Of a stretch of 64,000 nucleotides of DNA, positions 17,899 through 26,578 are shown one piece after another. The stretch's first letter is position 1, and the number at the start of each line of letters is the position of its first letter. Position numbers and translations under genes: made by a program. A model generated the notes under the pieces. The model was not told the DNA's origin. It worked only from the letters and a program-made list of their open reading frames with translations, and searched no databases. This DNA is from Thermoplasmatota archaeon (GTDB lineage: Archaea; Thermoplasmatota; Thermoplasmata; UBA10834), in the NCBI GenBank assembly GCA_018818785.1, contig JAHIRF010000002.1:261874-325873 (forward strand), in the 5' to 3' direction.

Positions 17899-18029
17899 CC
17901 TAGTTCACCAGATTCCAGAATCCCTCATAATTGGTACTTGATATAAGCGTTGTTATTTCACTGCAAACCTGATGTAAATGGATCGGGCGCGCTGTAAGGG
18001 ATAAGAGATATCCCGACGGGGAGACAATA

Positions 18030-18102
18030 GTAATTCCCAGGAGCGGAGCTAGGCCCCACTCTATGCCCCGCAACTGAGAACCTGGCTCCGCTCCCCAATT
18101 AC
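18030..18102. repeat. Long imperfect hairpin upstream of the YHS gene
   Basis: GTAATT (18030-18035) pairs with AATTAC (18097-18102). After a small internal loop, the 14-nt arm at 18040-18053 pairs with 18081-18094 with only one G-U pair. The 27-nt apical loop is C-rich. A second small hairpin (GGGATA/TATCCC, 17998-18014) precedes it. If the transcript of the YHS gene begins near 18037 or earlier, most of this lies in its 5' leader and ends 18 nt before the ATG. It could be a cis-regulatory RNA, a MITE-like remnant or a small RNA. Confidence 0.5.
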
Positions 18103-18120
18103 GATTGAGAGGAGATTGAA

Positions 18121-18261
18121 ATGGCAATGGACCCAATATGCAAGATGGAAGTGGATCCAAAGACCGCTCAATGGAAATCGACATACAAAGGAAAGGACTT
18201 CTTCTTCTGCGCACCTGGCTGCAAGAAGGCGTTTGATAAGAACCCTGAGAAATACGCCTGA
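18121..18261 (+). CDS. Small YHS-domain protein (46 aa)
   Basis: A 46-residue protein consisting only of a YHS domain, a heavy-metal-binding module also found in copper ATPases and metallochaperones. Residues 5-9 are PICKM; the second half has FFFCAPGCKKAF (28-39) and KNPEKY, so the three candidate ligands are Cys7, Cys30 and Cys34. A Shine-Dalgarno motif (GAGAGGAG, 18107-18114) lies 6 nt before the ATG. It is convergent with a Lrp-type regulator whose C-terminal TRASH domain is also a metal sensor, so a role in copper or other soft-metal buffering is likely. Confidence 0.85.
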   Translation: MAMDPICKMEVDPKTAQWKSTYKGKDFFFCAPGCKKAFDKNPEKYA

Positions 18262-18306
18262 ATCATGCTCAGGTGAGAAGAATCTCAGAATCGAAGAAGA
18301 TGCGCA

Positions 18307-18912
18307 TCAAGCGGATTTCCTAAGCTTCTCGTATTTCTCCTTGTATAGCTTGGAACAGACGGGGCAACAGAGATAGTGATACTTCCCATCCATCTTGATC
18401 TTCACACCTTCGTCATGTATCATGTGCCCGCAATAGTAACATCGAATGAGCAGCCCGGCCTCGTCGGTGAGTGCAGCCCTCTGATCTTCCTTCGGAGCCT
18501 TCAGTATCATCGATGCGTCCATTGAGAGTATCTCAGGAATCTTGGATATCGTTTCGATGAACATCTTGTATTTCACCTGATTGTAGAAGGACAACATACA
18601 CAGCAATCTCGAGTCTGAGAGGATGAATATCTGTCGGACCATCTCATCCTCCATGAGTCTCTCATAGACATCATCAATATGAGATGGCTTCGCATTGATC
18701 GTCAGTATCACAGACACATGTCCCAGCATGTCCGCATCGAGAAGTGTCGAATACCCTTTTATCAGACCCATGTCAGTCATGGCTTGCACTCTCGCACTCA
18801 CCGTGGGGGTGCTAACGCCGATGCGGGAAGAAATGTCCCTGAAAGATGCTCGACCATCCGTTTGCAGCTCCCGCAGGATCCTCCTATCGACATCGTCCAG
18901 GTTGGGGCTCAT
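18307..18912 (-). CDS. Lrp/AsnC-type regulator with C-terminal TRASH metal-sensing domain
   Basis: 201-residue transcription factor. Residues 1-60 are the AsnC winged helix (LDDVDRRILRELQTDG, then SRIGVSTPTVSARVQAM). A middle region replaces the classic RAM domain. The C-terminus (about 163-195) is a TRASH domain with CYYCGHMI and YLCCPVCSKLY. In Sulfolobus and Halobacterium, Lrp-TRASH proteins sense copper and control a copper ATPase and a small chaperone. A TATA-like element (GGATATATG, minus strand, 18966-18974) makes ATG 18912 the start; an upstream in-frame ATG at 19002 precedes the promoter. Likely regulates the adjacent YHS gene. Confidence 0.87.
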   Translation of the reverse strand: MSPNLDDVDRRILRELQTDGRASFRDISSRIGVSTPTVSARVQAMTDMGLIKGYSTLLDADMLGHVSVILTINAKPSHIDDVYERLMEDEMVRQIFILSDSRLLCMLSFYNQVKYKMFIETISKIPEILSMDASMILKAPKEDQRAALTDEAGLLIRCYYCGHMIHDEGVKIKMDGKYHYLCCPVCSKLYKEKYEKLRKSA

Positions 18913-19222
18913 AATAACAGTGTTGATTTGCAGCCTAATAGACCTTCCGCTTGAAAGGTACGGTACATATATCCAGTACGATCGTAAATTCAGGTCAATC
19001 ATGGAGAAAAATGCTCAATAGCGCACACTATCATTGAGCTCCATGCTAACCGACAAATAACACATCTGGAGCAGAGTTTTGTCCCGAAGGTTGCACCAAC
19101 CTGCATCGAGGACTGAAATAGCATGATTCGGGGTGGAGTCGCCCGCATATGCTTGACCAATCGAAAAACAATGGGACAATCTACTTACACTCACAGGTCA
19201 TTTGATCGAATAGGTGGAGGAT

Positions 19223-19507
19223 ATGGTAACAGCAGTGAAACTAGTAGGTTTGAAAGTCGTGACATCGGATGCTTTCGTATTGGGCCAGATAGATGGAACG
19301 AATGTTGATACGAACGCTTGGAAGGTAACTCATCTTAACATAGAACTCACGGACGATGCCGCCCGAGAGCTTGCGTTCAAGAAGCCGTTCCTGGGAAGTG
19401 TCAAGATCTGTCTTCCTGTTGATTTCGTGAGCAAGGTCGGCGATGTGGTTACGCTCAAGACGATAATGACCGATGTCAAATCGAGACCGGAATGCAAAGT
19501 CAAGTAA
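19223..19507 (+). CDS. PRC-barrel domain protein
   Basis: 94-residue protein made of one PRC-barrel: LKVVTSDAFVLGQIDGTNVD followed by WKVTHLNIELTDDAARELAFKK and a third strand group ending VGDVVTLKT. Archaeal stand-alone PRC-barrels occur as RNA-associated or division-linked proteins (the CdpB family), but this copy carries no further clue. Starts at GTG 19214 and ATG 19223 are both possible; GGAGG at 19216-19220 is very close to the ATG. It is flanked by unrelated genes. Confidence 0.8.
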   Translation: MVTAVKLVGLKVVTSDAFVLGQIDGTNVDTNAWKVTHLNIELTDDAARELAFKKPFLGSVKICLPVDFVSKVGDVVTLKTIMTDVKSRPECKVK

Positions 19508-19531
19508 TATTTTGTATTCGCCCGCCGAACA

Positions 19532-20461
19532 TCACAGCATATCAGATTCAGCAGACGTCTCTGAGGTCTCGTATTTGCCCTTATCACGGCCATTCAGGAC
19601 AATGTAGAGCCCGAGAACTACAAGACAACCTCCTGCGATTATGAGGATTCCAGGGACTTCCCCTGGAAGCAGGAGGAATGCGAGGATGGAAGCCCCTACA
19701 GGTTCTCCCAGCACACTTGTGGAGATTATGTGAGCCGGCACCTTCTTGAGGGCGTAGTTGAACAACGTGTGTCCGAATATCGTCGGCACTATGGCCAGGA
19801 GTATGAATAGAATAATCTCTCGGTCCTCGGTCACCAGAAGTTCATCGCCGACGATGGCGGCGGAACACATCAAAATGACAGCGGACAGTCCATAGACCGT
19901 GAACGCATAAGGAAGTACCGAAACCCTCTGTCTAGCGACCCGTCCAGAGAGGAAATATATCCCGGCACATATGCCACCCAGGAAGGCCATGAGATCCCCC
20001 ATGAGATTGCTTCCGCCTTCGGAGTAATCGCTTAGGGAAATCGTTACGACCCCGGAAAACGCCAATACTATACCAGCCGCCGCGATCTTCTTCACCTTCT
20101 CGTTCATCAGAAAATGAGATATGGCCGCAACGAAGATCGGATGCGAAGTCACCAGTATCACTGATGTGGACACTAGAGTGAGGCTCAACGAGACTATCCA
20201 TAGACCGAAATGGAATGATAGAGCAACGCCGCTCAGGAGAACCAGCATCCAATCTCGACCGGAGAAACTGCGTATCTCGGATAATCCTCCGTACCGTACA
20301 AGAAACGGAAGCAGAATGAGGCACGTGAATCCGAGTCGATAATATGCTATCACGAACGGAGGACTCTCGCTCCACTTGATGAAGATCGAAGCGAAGGAGA
20401 TGGAGACCATCGCCACACCGATGGCGAGATATACCTTCGAGAACTCGCCCGAGGAACGCAC
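19532..20461 (-). CDS. EamA/DMT family permease
   Basis: 309-residue membrane protein with about ten hydrophobic helices in two EamA repeats (about 8-145 and 160-297). The first repeat has FIKWSESPPFVIAYYRLGFT, the second ISTSVLGEPVGASILAFLLL, both standard for the drug/metabolite transporter superfamily. Members export amino acids, nucleosides or other small metabolites; specificity cannot be inferred. The gene lies 32 nt downstream of the ACT-domain regulator in the same direction and may be co-transcribed with it. Confidence 0.85.
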   Translation of the reverse strand: MRSSGEFSKVYLAIGVAMVSISFASIFIKWSESPPFVIAYYRLGFTCLILLPFLVRYGGLSEIRSFSGRDWMLVLLSGVALSFHFGLWIVSLSLTLVSTSVILVTSHPIFVAAISHFLMNEKVKKIAAAGIVLAFSGVVTISLSDYSEGGSNLMGDLMAFLGGICAGIYFLSGRVARQRVSVLPYAFTVYGLSAVILMCSAAIVGDELLVTEDREIILFILLAIVPTIFGHTLFNYALKKVPAHIISTSVLGEPVGASILAFLLLPGEVPGILIIAGGCLVVLGLYIVLNGRDKGKYETSETSAESDML

Positions 20462-20493
20462 ATGTCTCCCTTCCCTCAGTTGTAGTATCCTGG

Positions 20494-20994
20494 TCAGTAA
20501 ATCGTTACGCCCTTGACTCCGCGCGCCTGACGGATCAACGGTATCAGTTCAGAGGGCACCTGACTCTCTGTCACGATGAACAGCTTGGGTTCCTCTGAAG
20601 TCATCGGATCGTCCACAATCGCCTGTCGGATGCTTATCTGCGACCTCGCCAGAATTTCCGCCACCGATGAAATGATCCCAGGCTCGTGCGCATCCGTTGG
20701 CACTATCTCGATGGCGCTCCAGCCCATCGCAGACGCCGCATTCTTCAGATGGTTCGTTGGCTGCAGCTGTGAGAAGAACTTCAGCAGCGTTGGGTCGGCC
20801 TTTATGGTCTCGATCGTCGACTTAACAACACGCCTGTCCACGCCTGCGGCCCTTGCAAGGGATGAATCTGCGATCTGCACTTCCCCGCAGTAGACATGGT
20901 CCTTGTCGATCCTTAAACCGTACTTCAAAAGATACCTAGCAACCTTCGCCTGCGAAGGGAATTTCTCGAAGTAGTTTGCTATCTTGTCCCACAT
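20494..20994 (-). CDS. Predicted amino-acid metabolism regulator with ACT domain (COG2150)
   Basis: 166-residue protein with an N-terminal helix-turn-helix-like segment (QAKVARYLLKYGLRI, then IADSSLARAAGVDRRVV) and a C-terminal ACT-like region (about 90-165: AIEIVPTDAHEPGIISSVAE). It matches the archaeal COG2150 group, predicted regulators of amino-acid metabolism. It is divergent from the long aromatic/homocysteine operon across about 150 bp holding both promoters, so it is a good candidate to control that operon in response to an amino acid. Confidence 0.75.
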   Translation of the reverse strand: MWDKIANYFEKFPSQAKVARYLLKYGLRIDKDHVYCGEVQIADSSLARAAGVDRRVVKSTIETIKADPTLLKFFSQLQPTNHLKNAASAMGWSAIEIVPTDAHEPGIISSVAEILARSQISIRQAIVDDPMTSEEPKLFIVTESQVPSELIPLIRQARGVKGVTIY

Positions 20995-21077
20995 ACCAAT
21001 CGATGACTACATGTGTACAACAATACATTAATATTGCGACTTAATGTACGCCTTCGGACTGCTAAAGAGTAGCAAGG

Positions 21078-21087
21078 GTAATATAGG
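21078..21087 (+). promoter_or_regulatory. TATA box for the aromatic/homocysteine operon
   Basis: GTAATATAGG, about 60 nt before ATG 21146. It predicts a start near 21110 and a leader of about 35 nt. This rules out the in-frame upstream start at 21044. The divergent ACT regulator begins at 20994, so both promoters share this intergenic region. Confidence 0.5.
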
Positions 21088-21145
21088 TCCAGTAACATGG
21101 AAGCGGGCAGTGACAAAGAATAGCACGCAAGAATTGGTGAGAAAA

Positions 21146-21931
21146 ATGACGGGCAAGGCAATAAGACTGAGGCGGATCTTCGACAACATGAGTGGAAGAA
21201 CCGTCATAGTCCCAATGGACCACGGGATATCCTTGGGTCCAGTGAAGGGAATAGAGAATATCGGGTCCACTGTTGACAAACTCGCGGAAGGCGGAGCCTC
21301 CGCGATAGTCGTACACAAGGGTCTTGTTCCGTTTCTCGGGCCGGCAGTCGGCGCCAAGCTCGGTTTAATCGTCCACATATCTGCCAGCACATCTCTCTCT
21401 CCAGATCCGAATTACAAGGTCCTGGTCGCGAGCGCGGATGCAGCTGCAAGCATCGGTGCGGATGCAATCTCCATACACTGCAACATCGGCGGGGACAACG
21501 AAGAGAAGATGGTGGCCGATTTCGGGGCTGTTGCAGACAGATGTCGTGAGCTAGGCATGCCATTGCTCGCGATGTGCTACCCGCGAGGTAAGAGCGTCAA
21601 GAGCGCGTTCGATGTGGATGCGATCAAGCAGTGCGCTAGATTGTCAGCTGAGCTGGGTGCCGACATCGTTAAGACGAGCTACACAGGATCGATAGACACA
21701 TTCAAAGAGGTCGTCAGAGGGACGCCGATACCAGTCGTCATCGCAGGCGGGCCAAAGATGGATTCCGACGAAGCTTTGCTCCAAATGGTACACGATTCGA
21801 TTCAGGCTGGAGGGAAGGGTGTATCGATAGGCAGGAACGTCTTCCAGCACGATGACGTCATTGGCATCACGAGAGCCATGGGACGTGTTGTTTTCGAGGA
21901 TATGTCCCCAAAGGATGCTTATGGGCGGTGA
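21146..21931 (+). CDS. aroA': 2-amino-3,7-dideoxy-D-threo-hept-6-ulosonate synthase (ADH synthase)
   Basis: 261-residue class I aldolase of the DhnA/FbaB type. It makes the ADH precursor of dehydroquinate from an L-aspartate-semialdehyde-derived partner, replacing DAHP synthase in many Euryarchaeota. VPMDHGISLGPVKG (about 22-35), ADAISIHCNIGGDNE and VKTSYTGS, with the Schiff-base Lys, are conserved. The immediate neighbour is AroB', its pathway partner, which sets it apart from a fructose-bisphosphate aldolase. Start 21146 is taken from the TATA position and homologue length. It overlaps aroB' by 4 nt (GTGA). Aspartate semialdehyde, its precursor, is produced by lysC and asd at the other end of the same operon. 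Confidence 0.88.
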   Translation: MTGKAIRLRRIFDNMSGRTVIVPMDHGISLGPVKGIENIGSTVDKLAEGGASAIVVHKGLVPFLGPAVGAKLGLIVHISASTSLSPDPNYKVLVASADAAASIGADAISIHCNIGGDNEEKMVADFGAVADRCRELGMPLLAMCYPRGKSVKSAFDVDAIKQCARLSAELGADIVKTSYTGSIDTFKEVVRGTPIPVVIAGGPKMDSDEALLQMVHDSIQAGGKGVSIGRNVFQHDDVIGITRAMGRVVFEDMSPKDAYGR

Positions 21932-22968
21932 GCTCCCTGATCAACCGTCAGGTGTGGATCGGGGCTATCCACCAGCCCAATAGTGATACCAGTAAGAAAA
22001 TCGTCCTAGCGGCTCTTGAGAGCGGGTTCGATACAGTGGTCCTAGAGAAGAAGGATCAGAAGCTCGCCAACCTTGGCAGGTTCCGAGCAATCACACTTGA
22101 TGGCAGGGACTTCGTCGAGAACGGCGAAAGGATCGGGCGGCTGATCGATATCGTGAAGAAATCGGATGAGCTCTCCGCCAAGAAGGCGGCCGAGAAGACC
22201 CGGAACATCGTGATATCGGCGAAGGATTGGAAGGTCATCCCGCTCGAGAACCTCATCGTCCACTTCCAAGGGACGGGAGCGAAACTGATCATGCTCGCGC
22301 GAACTGCGGAGGAGGCCAAGCTATTCTTCGGGACCATGGAGAAGGGTGCCGACGGAGTCCTGTTTGTGCCTGAGGAATTAGATGAGCTGGCCAGACTCCG
22401 TAGATTGCTGGATGAGGGTGCGCCCAAACTCGACCTGAGAGAAGGGAAGATAACCGTTCTCAGGCAACTGGGACTCGGGGACAGGGTATGCATAGACACC
22501 TGTTCGATGATGGGCATTGGAGAAGGAATGCTTATCGGGAATACCTCATCATCATTGTTCCTTATTCACTCCGAATCGCTCGAGTCAGAATATGCAGCGT
22601 CGAGACCGTTCAGAGTAAACGCTGGGCCCGTGCACGCGTATATACTGATGCCAGATGGCACCACGAAATATCTCTCAGAGCTGAGAGGTGGAGACGAGGC
22701 GTTGGTTGTCGGCACAGATGGACATACCAGAAAGGTCGTCGTGGGTCGAACGAAAGTCGAGAGACGACCGCTCCTGCTGATCGAGGCAGAGGTGGACGGG
22801 GAACGACATTCGACCATCGTCCAGAATGCAGAGACGATCCGCGTCTTTTCCAAGGGAAAGGTCGTATCCGTATCAAACCTGAGGCTGGGCGACACCATAC
22901 TATTGAGGCTCGAGCGTGGCGGAAGGCACTTCGGCATGCGCATCGAGGAGACAATCCAGGAGAAGTGA
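21928..22968 (+). CDS. aroB': 3-dehydroquinate synthase, archaeal type II (AroB')
   Basis: 346-residue enzyme converting ADH oxidatively to 3-dehydroquinate, unrelated to bacterial AroB. Typical stretches are LGDRVCIDTCSMMGIGEGML and FRVNAGPVHAYILMPDG, with the C-terminal LRLGDTILLRLERGGRHFG. The GTG start lies in a GTGA overlap with the upstream stop. Length is normal for COG1465. Confidence 0.93.
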   Translation: MSSLINRQVWIGAIHQPNSDTSKKIVLAALESGFDTVVLEKKDQKLANLGRFRAITLDGRDFVENGERIGRLIDIVKKSDELSAKKAAEKTRNIVISAKDWKVIPLENLIVHFQGTGAKLIMLARTAEEAKLFFGTMEKGADGVLFVPEELDELARLRRLLDEGAPKLDLREGKITVLRQLGLGDRVCIDTCSMMGIGEGMLIGNTSSSLFLIHSESLESEYAASRPFRVNAGPVHAYILMPDGTTKYLSELRGGDEALVVGTDGHTRKVVVGRTKVERRPLLLIEAEVDGERHSTIVQNAETIRVFSKGKVVSVSNLRLGDTILLRLERGGRHFGMRIEETIQEK

Positions 22969-22971
22969 GTG

Positions 22972-24456
22972 ATGACATTCATTGTCGCTTCTATCGTAGA
23001 GAGAAGCGTCTCTGGAGTTTCGCGCTCGTCAAAGAAGGCGTTCAGTCTGGGTGCTGACCTCGTAGAGGTCAGATTAGATCTAATGGAAATCGACCGTATC
23101 GACACTGATTTCATGGCAAGGATCAGGATGGCGGTCAAGGGACCCGCGATCGCCACCTTGAGGTCATACAAAGAAGGAGGAGCTTCCCGATTAACGAAAG
23201 CCGCGAGAAGGAAAGCACTGAAAGCGATTCTCAGGGCGGGTTTTGAATACATCGATCTTGAACTGGAGTCGGATGCAGATCTTCTCAAGGAGATTAAGAA
23301 GACACGAACCAGACCGGAAATCATCGCATCCAGTCACTTCACGAGACCCGTGAAGGCGAGGGAGGCAGAGACAAGGCTTCGAAGGGCATGCAAAGCCGGG
23401 GATATCGGCAAGGTCGCCATGCCGTGTGAGGACGCGGGTCAGGCATTGATGCTCTCGGCCATATCCATGAAGTTCTCCATGAATGGTGAACGATTCACCT
23501 TGATTGGCATGGGGGAGCAAGGACGGATGACTCGTGTGTGCGTCCGTCAGATGGGTTCATCCATGGTCTACTGCTGCATGCCAGGCAAACCTGCTGCTCC
23601 AGGCCAATTGGATCTGAGAACTCAGCTGAGTCTGTACAGGCGGGATAAGGTGGTTCTTGGATTGATAGGACACCCAGTTTCCCATTCAGTGTCCCAGCCG
23701 ATGCAGGAAGCCGCTCTTGCGAGATCGGGGTTGATTGGAGCATACCTTCATCTCGATGTGCCTCCGAAGAACCTTGACCGAGAGATCCTCGAACGCTTCA
23801 GGAGCCTCGGCTTCAAAGGCCTCAATGTGACCATACCGCATAAGAAAAACGTGCACTCATTATGCGATAGATTAGGGCCTTCAGCCCTTGCGACGGGGGC
23901 GGTGAACACGGTGAGATTCGAGGCTTCAAGGATTTATGGAGAAAACACCGATGTAATAGGATTAACTCGGATGATTGAAGGAAAAATACGCATCTCGCCA
24001 GACGACTCCGCACTCATCGTAGGCGCAGGGGGAGCTGCAAGATCGGCAGCTTATGTGCTCTCCCATCTCGGGGCGGATGTCACAGTTGCTGCACGCAGCC
24101 TCAAGAAGGCAAAGGATGTCGCGTCCATGGTCGATGGGCATGCTCTTCCTCTGCCCCTCGAGGGAAAATGTCATTCATACGACATAGTGGTGAACTGCAC
24201 GCCAATGGGAACAAAGAGTTCCGGAGGGAGGATCCCCATTCCCGCGCGCGTGTTCAAGAAGGGGACCATACTCTTCGATCTAGTCTACAACCCACCCATG
24301 ACGAAGTCCATGAAGATCGCCATATCAAGGGAGGCAAAGGCTGTCAACGGACTCGACATGTTGGTCCATCAAGGCGCCCAATCGTTCAGAATATGGACCT
24401 CCAAGGAACCGGATGTGAGGGCCATGTCCAGGGCTGCAAAGGGGGCATTACGATGA
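22972..24456 (+). CDS. aroDE: Fused 3-dehydroquinate dehydratase / shikimate dehydrogenase
   Basis: 494-residue bifunctional enzyme for two successive shikimate steps. Residues 1-220 are a type I dehydroquinase: LVEVRLDLMEID, catalytic His in IIASSHFTRP and the Schiff-base Lys in IGKVAMPC. Residues 225-494 are shikimate dehydrogenase: IGHPVSHSVSQPMQEAAL for substrate binding, LNVTIPHKKNV with the catalytic Lys, GENTDVIG, and an NADP-binding VGAGGAARSAAYVL. AroD-AroE fusions are usual in plants and known in some Chlamydiae and archaea. GTG at 22969 is an alternative start; an AGGAG motif at 22959 suits ATG 22972. Confidence 0.93.
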   Translation: MTFIVASIVERSVSGVSRSSKKAFSLGADLVEVRLDLMEIDRIDTDFMARIRMAVKGPAIATLRSYKEGGASRLTKAARRKALKAILRAGFEYIDLELESDADLLKEIKKTRTRPEIIASSHFTRPVKAREAETRLRRACKAGDIGKVAMPCEDAGQALMLSAISMKFSMNGERFTLIGMGEQGRMTRVCVRQMGSSMVYCCMPGKPAAPGQLDLRTQLSLYRRDKVVLGLIGHPVSHSVSQPMQEAALARSGLIGAYLHLDVPPKNLDREILERFRSLGFKGLNVTIPHKKNVHSLCDRLGPSALATGAVNTVRFEASRIYGENTDVIGLTRMIEGKIRISPDDSALIVGAGGAARSAAYVLSHLGADVTVAARSLKKAKDVASMVDGHALPLPLEGKCHSYDIVVNCTPMGTKSSGGRIPIPARVFKKGTILFDLVYNPPMTKSMKIAISREAKAVNGLDMLVHQGAQSFRIWTSKEPDVRAMSRAAKGALR

Positions 24457-25319
24457 TTGGGAGGGCCTCCTGCAGAGGGGCCGTGACGATAGTCAATGCC
24501 ATTCCAACAGGGATCGGCTCGGCGATGGGCATCATGCTCCAGTTAGATGCAGAGGTGAGATTATCTCAGGATGATGGATCGGTCAGACTCGAAGGGACCG
24601 AAGAGGGGACCGATCTCGTCAGAGGATGCATCGAAGGTGTCGGCAGAAGAGCGGGCATGCGTGATCTAGGCGGCGTCGTAACCATCCGATCGGACATACC
24701 GATCTCAAGAGGACTGAAGAGCAGCAGCGCAGCGTCAAACGCAGTCGTTCTCGCAGCATCAAGGGCCTTGAACATCCACATGGGCGATGAAGAGATAATC
24801 GGGCTGGCCATCGATGAATCCATCAAGGCCGGTGTGACGGTCACTGGTGCGTTCGACGACGCATCCGCATGTTTCCATGGGGGTGCAGTCATAACTGACA
24901 ATAAAGCGAGGCGGATATTGAAGAGATGGCACGTTCAGGATCCCGTGACCGTGCTCCTGCATGTCCCAGAGAGGAGAATCCGAAAAGAGGATGTAAAGAA
25001 CATGGATTTCAGCCCGGTCCGATCCCAGGTGGAGGAAGCCATCGAAAGCGCACTGAAGGGAGACTACCCCAGGGCGATGGAGCTGAATTCAAAGGCCTGC
25101 TCGAAGATCCTCGATGTATCTGAGGAGGTTGCGGAAGCGGCCAGGAGATCTGGCGCCATCGCCGCCGGCATCTCGGGAACGGGACCGGCCACTGCAGTGC
25201 TCGCACGTCATGAGGATAGAGGGCGGATCATGGACATCCTGGAATCGTTCGATGGAACGATCATCTCAGCCGAACTCAACGACACACCAGCCAGGGAGGT
25301 GGTTCCGCGGCGATCATGA
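24453..25319 (+). CDS. aroK: Shikimate kinase, archaeal GHMP type
   Basis: 288-residue kinase phosphorylating shikimate at O3. Archaea use a GHMP-superfamily enzyme unrelated to bacterial AroK. The GHMP phosphate-binding motif is ISRGLKSSSAASNAVVLAA (about 86-104); the C-terminal motif AAGISGTGPATAVLA closes the fold. The frame is open further upstream to 24168, but ATG 24453 overlaps the aroDE stop (ATGA) and gives the normal N-terminus. Confidence 0.92.
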   Translation: MIGRASCRGAVTIVNAIPTGIGSAMGIMLQLDAEVRLSQDDGSVRLEGTEEGTDLVRGCIEGVGRRAGMRDLGGVVTIRSDIPISRGLKSSSAASNAVVLAASRALNIHMGDEEIIGLAIDESIKAGVTVTGAFDDASACFHGGAVITDNKARRILKRWHVQDPVTVLLHVPERRIRKEDVKNMDFSPVRSQVEEAIESALKGDYPRAMELNSKACSKILDVSEEVAEAARRSGAIAAGISGTGPATAVLARHEDRGRIMDILESFDGTIISAELNDTPAREVVPRRS

Positions 25320-26578
25320 TCAAATCATCCACCGCGAGAGGCACGATTCTGGCGCCACCATCAAAATCGTACACACACAGATCGATGATCCTCGGCGCGC
25401 TCACCCATTCCGCATTCACTCTCAAGCACCCACTCATCTCGGAGGATACGCGAGCGACTCTAGATGCCCTGCAACTGCTGGGGGCCTCCATCACAGGAAC
25501 TCAGACAGATATAGACATCATCTGCGACAAACTGGCACCAGCGGCAGGCATCATAGATGCCAAGAACTCGGGGACGACCATGCGGCTGGTGACGGGCCTC
25601 GCCTCGTTGCTGCCAACCAAGACCGCCATCACTGGGGATGCGAGCCTCATCAAGAGGCCCATGGCGCCTCTCATCGATGCGCTCACACAGCTGGGCGCTA
25701 GATGTGAGTATAAGGGGGTGCCTGGGAACCCACCTCTGACGGTGACAGGACCAATCACAAAAGATAGGACCACCATATCTGGGGCGGTCAGTTCCCAATT
25801 CATATCATCATTGATCATAGCATGCACGCAGAAGCAGACAGATACCGATATCGAAATCACGGGAGGACTCGTCTCGAAGCCATATGTAGATATCACGCTT
25901 GAGATGCTCAGAGAGTTCGGGGCGCGCGTGGATATGTCCGGGAACGCATATCATGTGCCCGGAGATCAGAGATTCGTCCGTGACAGCTATACCGTTCCTG
26001 GCGATTATTCCTCTGCTGCATTCCTGTTCGCAGCGGGTGCAATCACGGACGGAGACGTTATCGTCAAGAATCTGGATGCGAAATCCCCCCAGGGAGATAA
26101 GGCTATCCTGGACCACTTGAAGGATTTCGGCGCCGATGTGACAGTATCCGACGATTTCGCACGTGTCAGGGGAGGAAGGCTCGAGGGATTGGAGATAGAC
26201 GTGGGAGACACCCCAGACCTCTTTCCCGTGCTTGCCGTGATCGGGGCGATCGCCGAGGGGAAGACCGTACTCAAGGGCGGACGGAACCTGAAACAGAAGG
26301 AAAGCGACAGGATCTTGACTACGACCGAATTCCTGAGAGACATGGGAGCAAGGGTCAAGCCCACTGAGGATGGTTGCGAGATACTCGGAGGAGATAAACT
26401 CCGTGGTGCCAGCATCCAGACCCATGGAGACCACAGGATTCTTATGGCCGCAGTACTTGCAGCTCTGGTATCGATATCAGGGACGACGATCGATGACGAC
26501 GAATCGTACAAGGTATCCTATCCAGGGTTCCTGAGAGACATGCATCAACTGGGATGTCGGCTCGAGGTGAGGAGATGA
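25316..26578 (+). CDS. aroA: 3-phosphoshikimate 1-carboxyvinyltransferase (EPSP synthase)
   Basis: 420-residue enzyme joining shikimate 3-phosphate and phosphoenolpyruvate. Visible family motifs are PPSKSYTHRSMILGAL near the N-terminus, DAKNSGTTMRLVTGLASLL, and the later LKQKESDRILTTTEFLRDMGA, with HGDHRILMAA near the C-terminus. Length is normal. ATGA overlaps join it to aroK upstream and aroC downstream. Confidence 0.95.
   Translation: MIKSSTARGTILAPPSKSYTHRSMILGALTHSAFTLKHPLISEDTRATLDALQLLGASITGTQTDIDIICDKLAPAAGIIDAKNSGTTMRLVTGLASLLPTKTAITGDASLIKRPMAPLIDALTQLGARCEYKGVPGNPPLTVTGPITKDRTTISGAVSSQFISSLIIACTQKQTDTDIEITGGLVSKPYVDITLEMLREFGARVDMSGNAYHVPGDQRFVRDSYTVPGDYSSAAFLFAAGAITDGDVIVKNLDAKSPQGDKAILDHLKDFGADVTVSDDFARVRGGRLEGLEIDVGDTPDLFPVLAVIGAIAEGKTVLKGGRNLKQKESDRILTTTEFLRDMGARVKPTEDGCEILGGDKLRGASIQTHGDHRILMAAVLAALVSISGTTIDDDESYKVSYPGFLRDMHQLGCRLEVRR

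Noticed and set aside
17899-18029. TPP riboswitch upstream of thi4
   Set aside because: No conserved THI-box sequence is present, and the minus-strand TATA box leaves a leader of only about 15-20 nt.
18030-18102. Intrinsic terminator for an upstream gene
   Set aside because: No plus-strand gene ends before it and no T-tract follows; the hairpin lies just before a start codon instead.
24168-24452. N-terminal extension of shikimate kinase
   Set aside because: The frame is open but overlaps aroDE, and its sequence is unlike GHMP kinases. The ATGA overlap at 24453 gives the normal protein.
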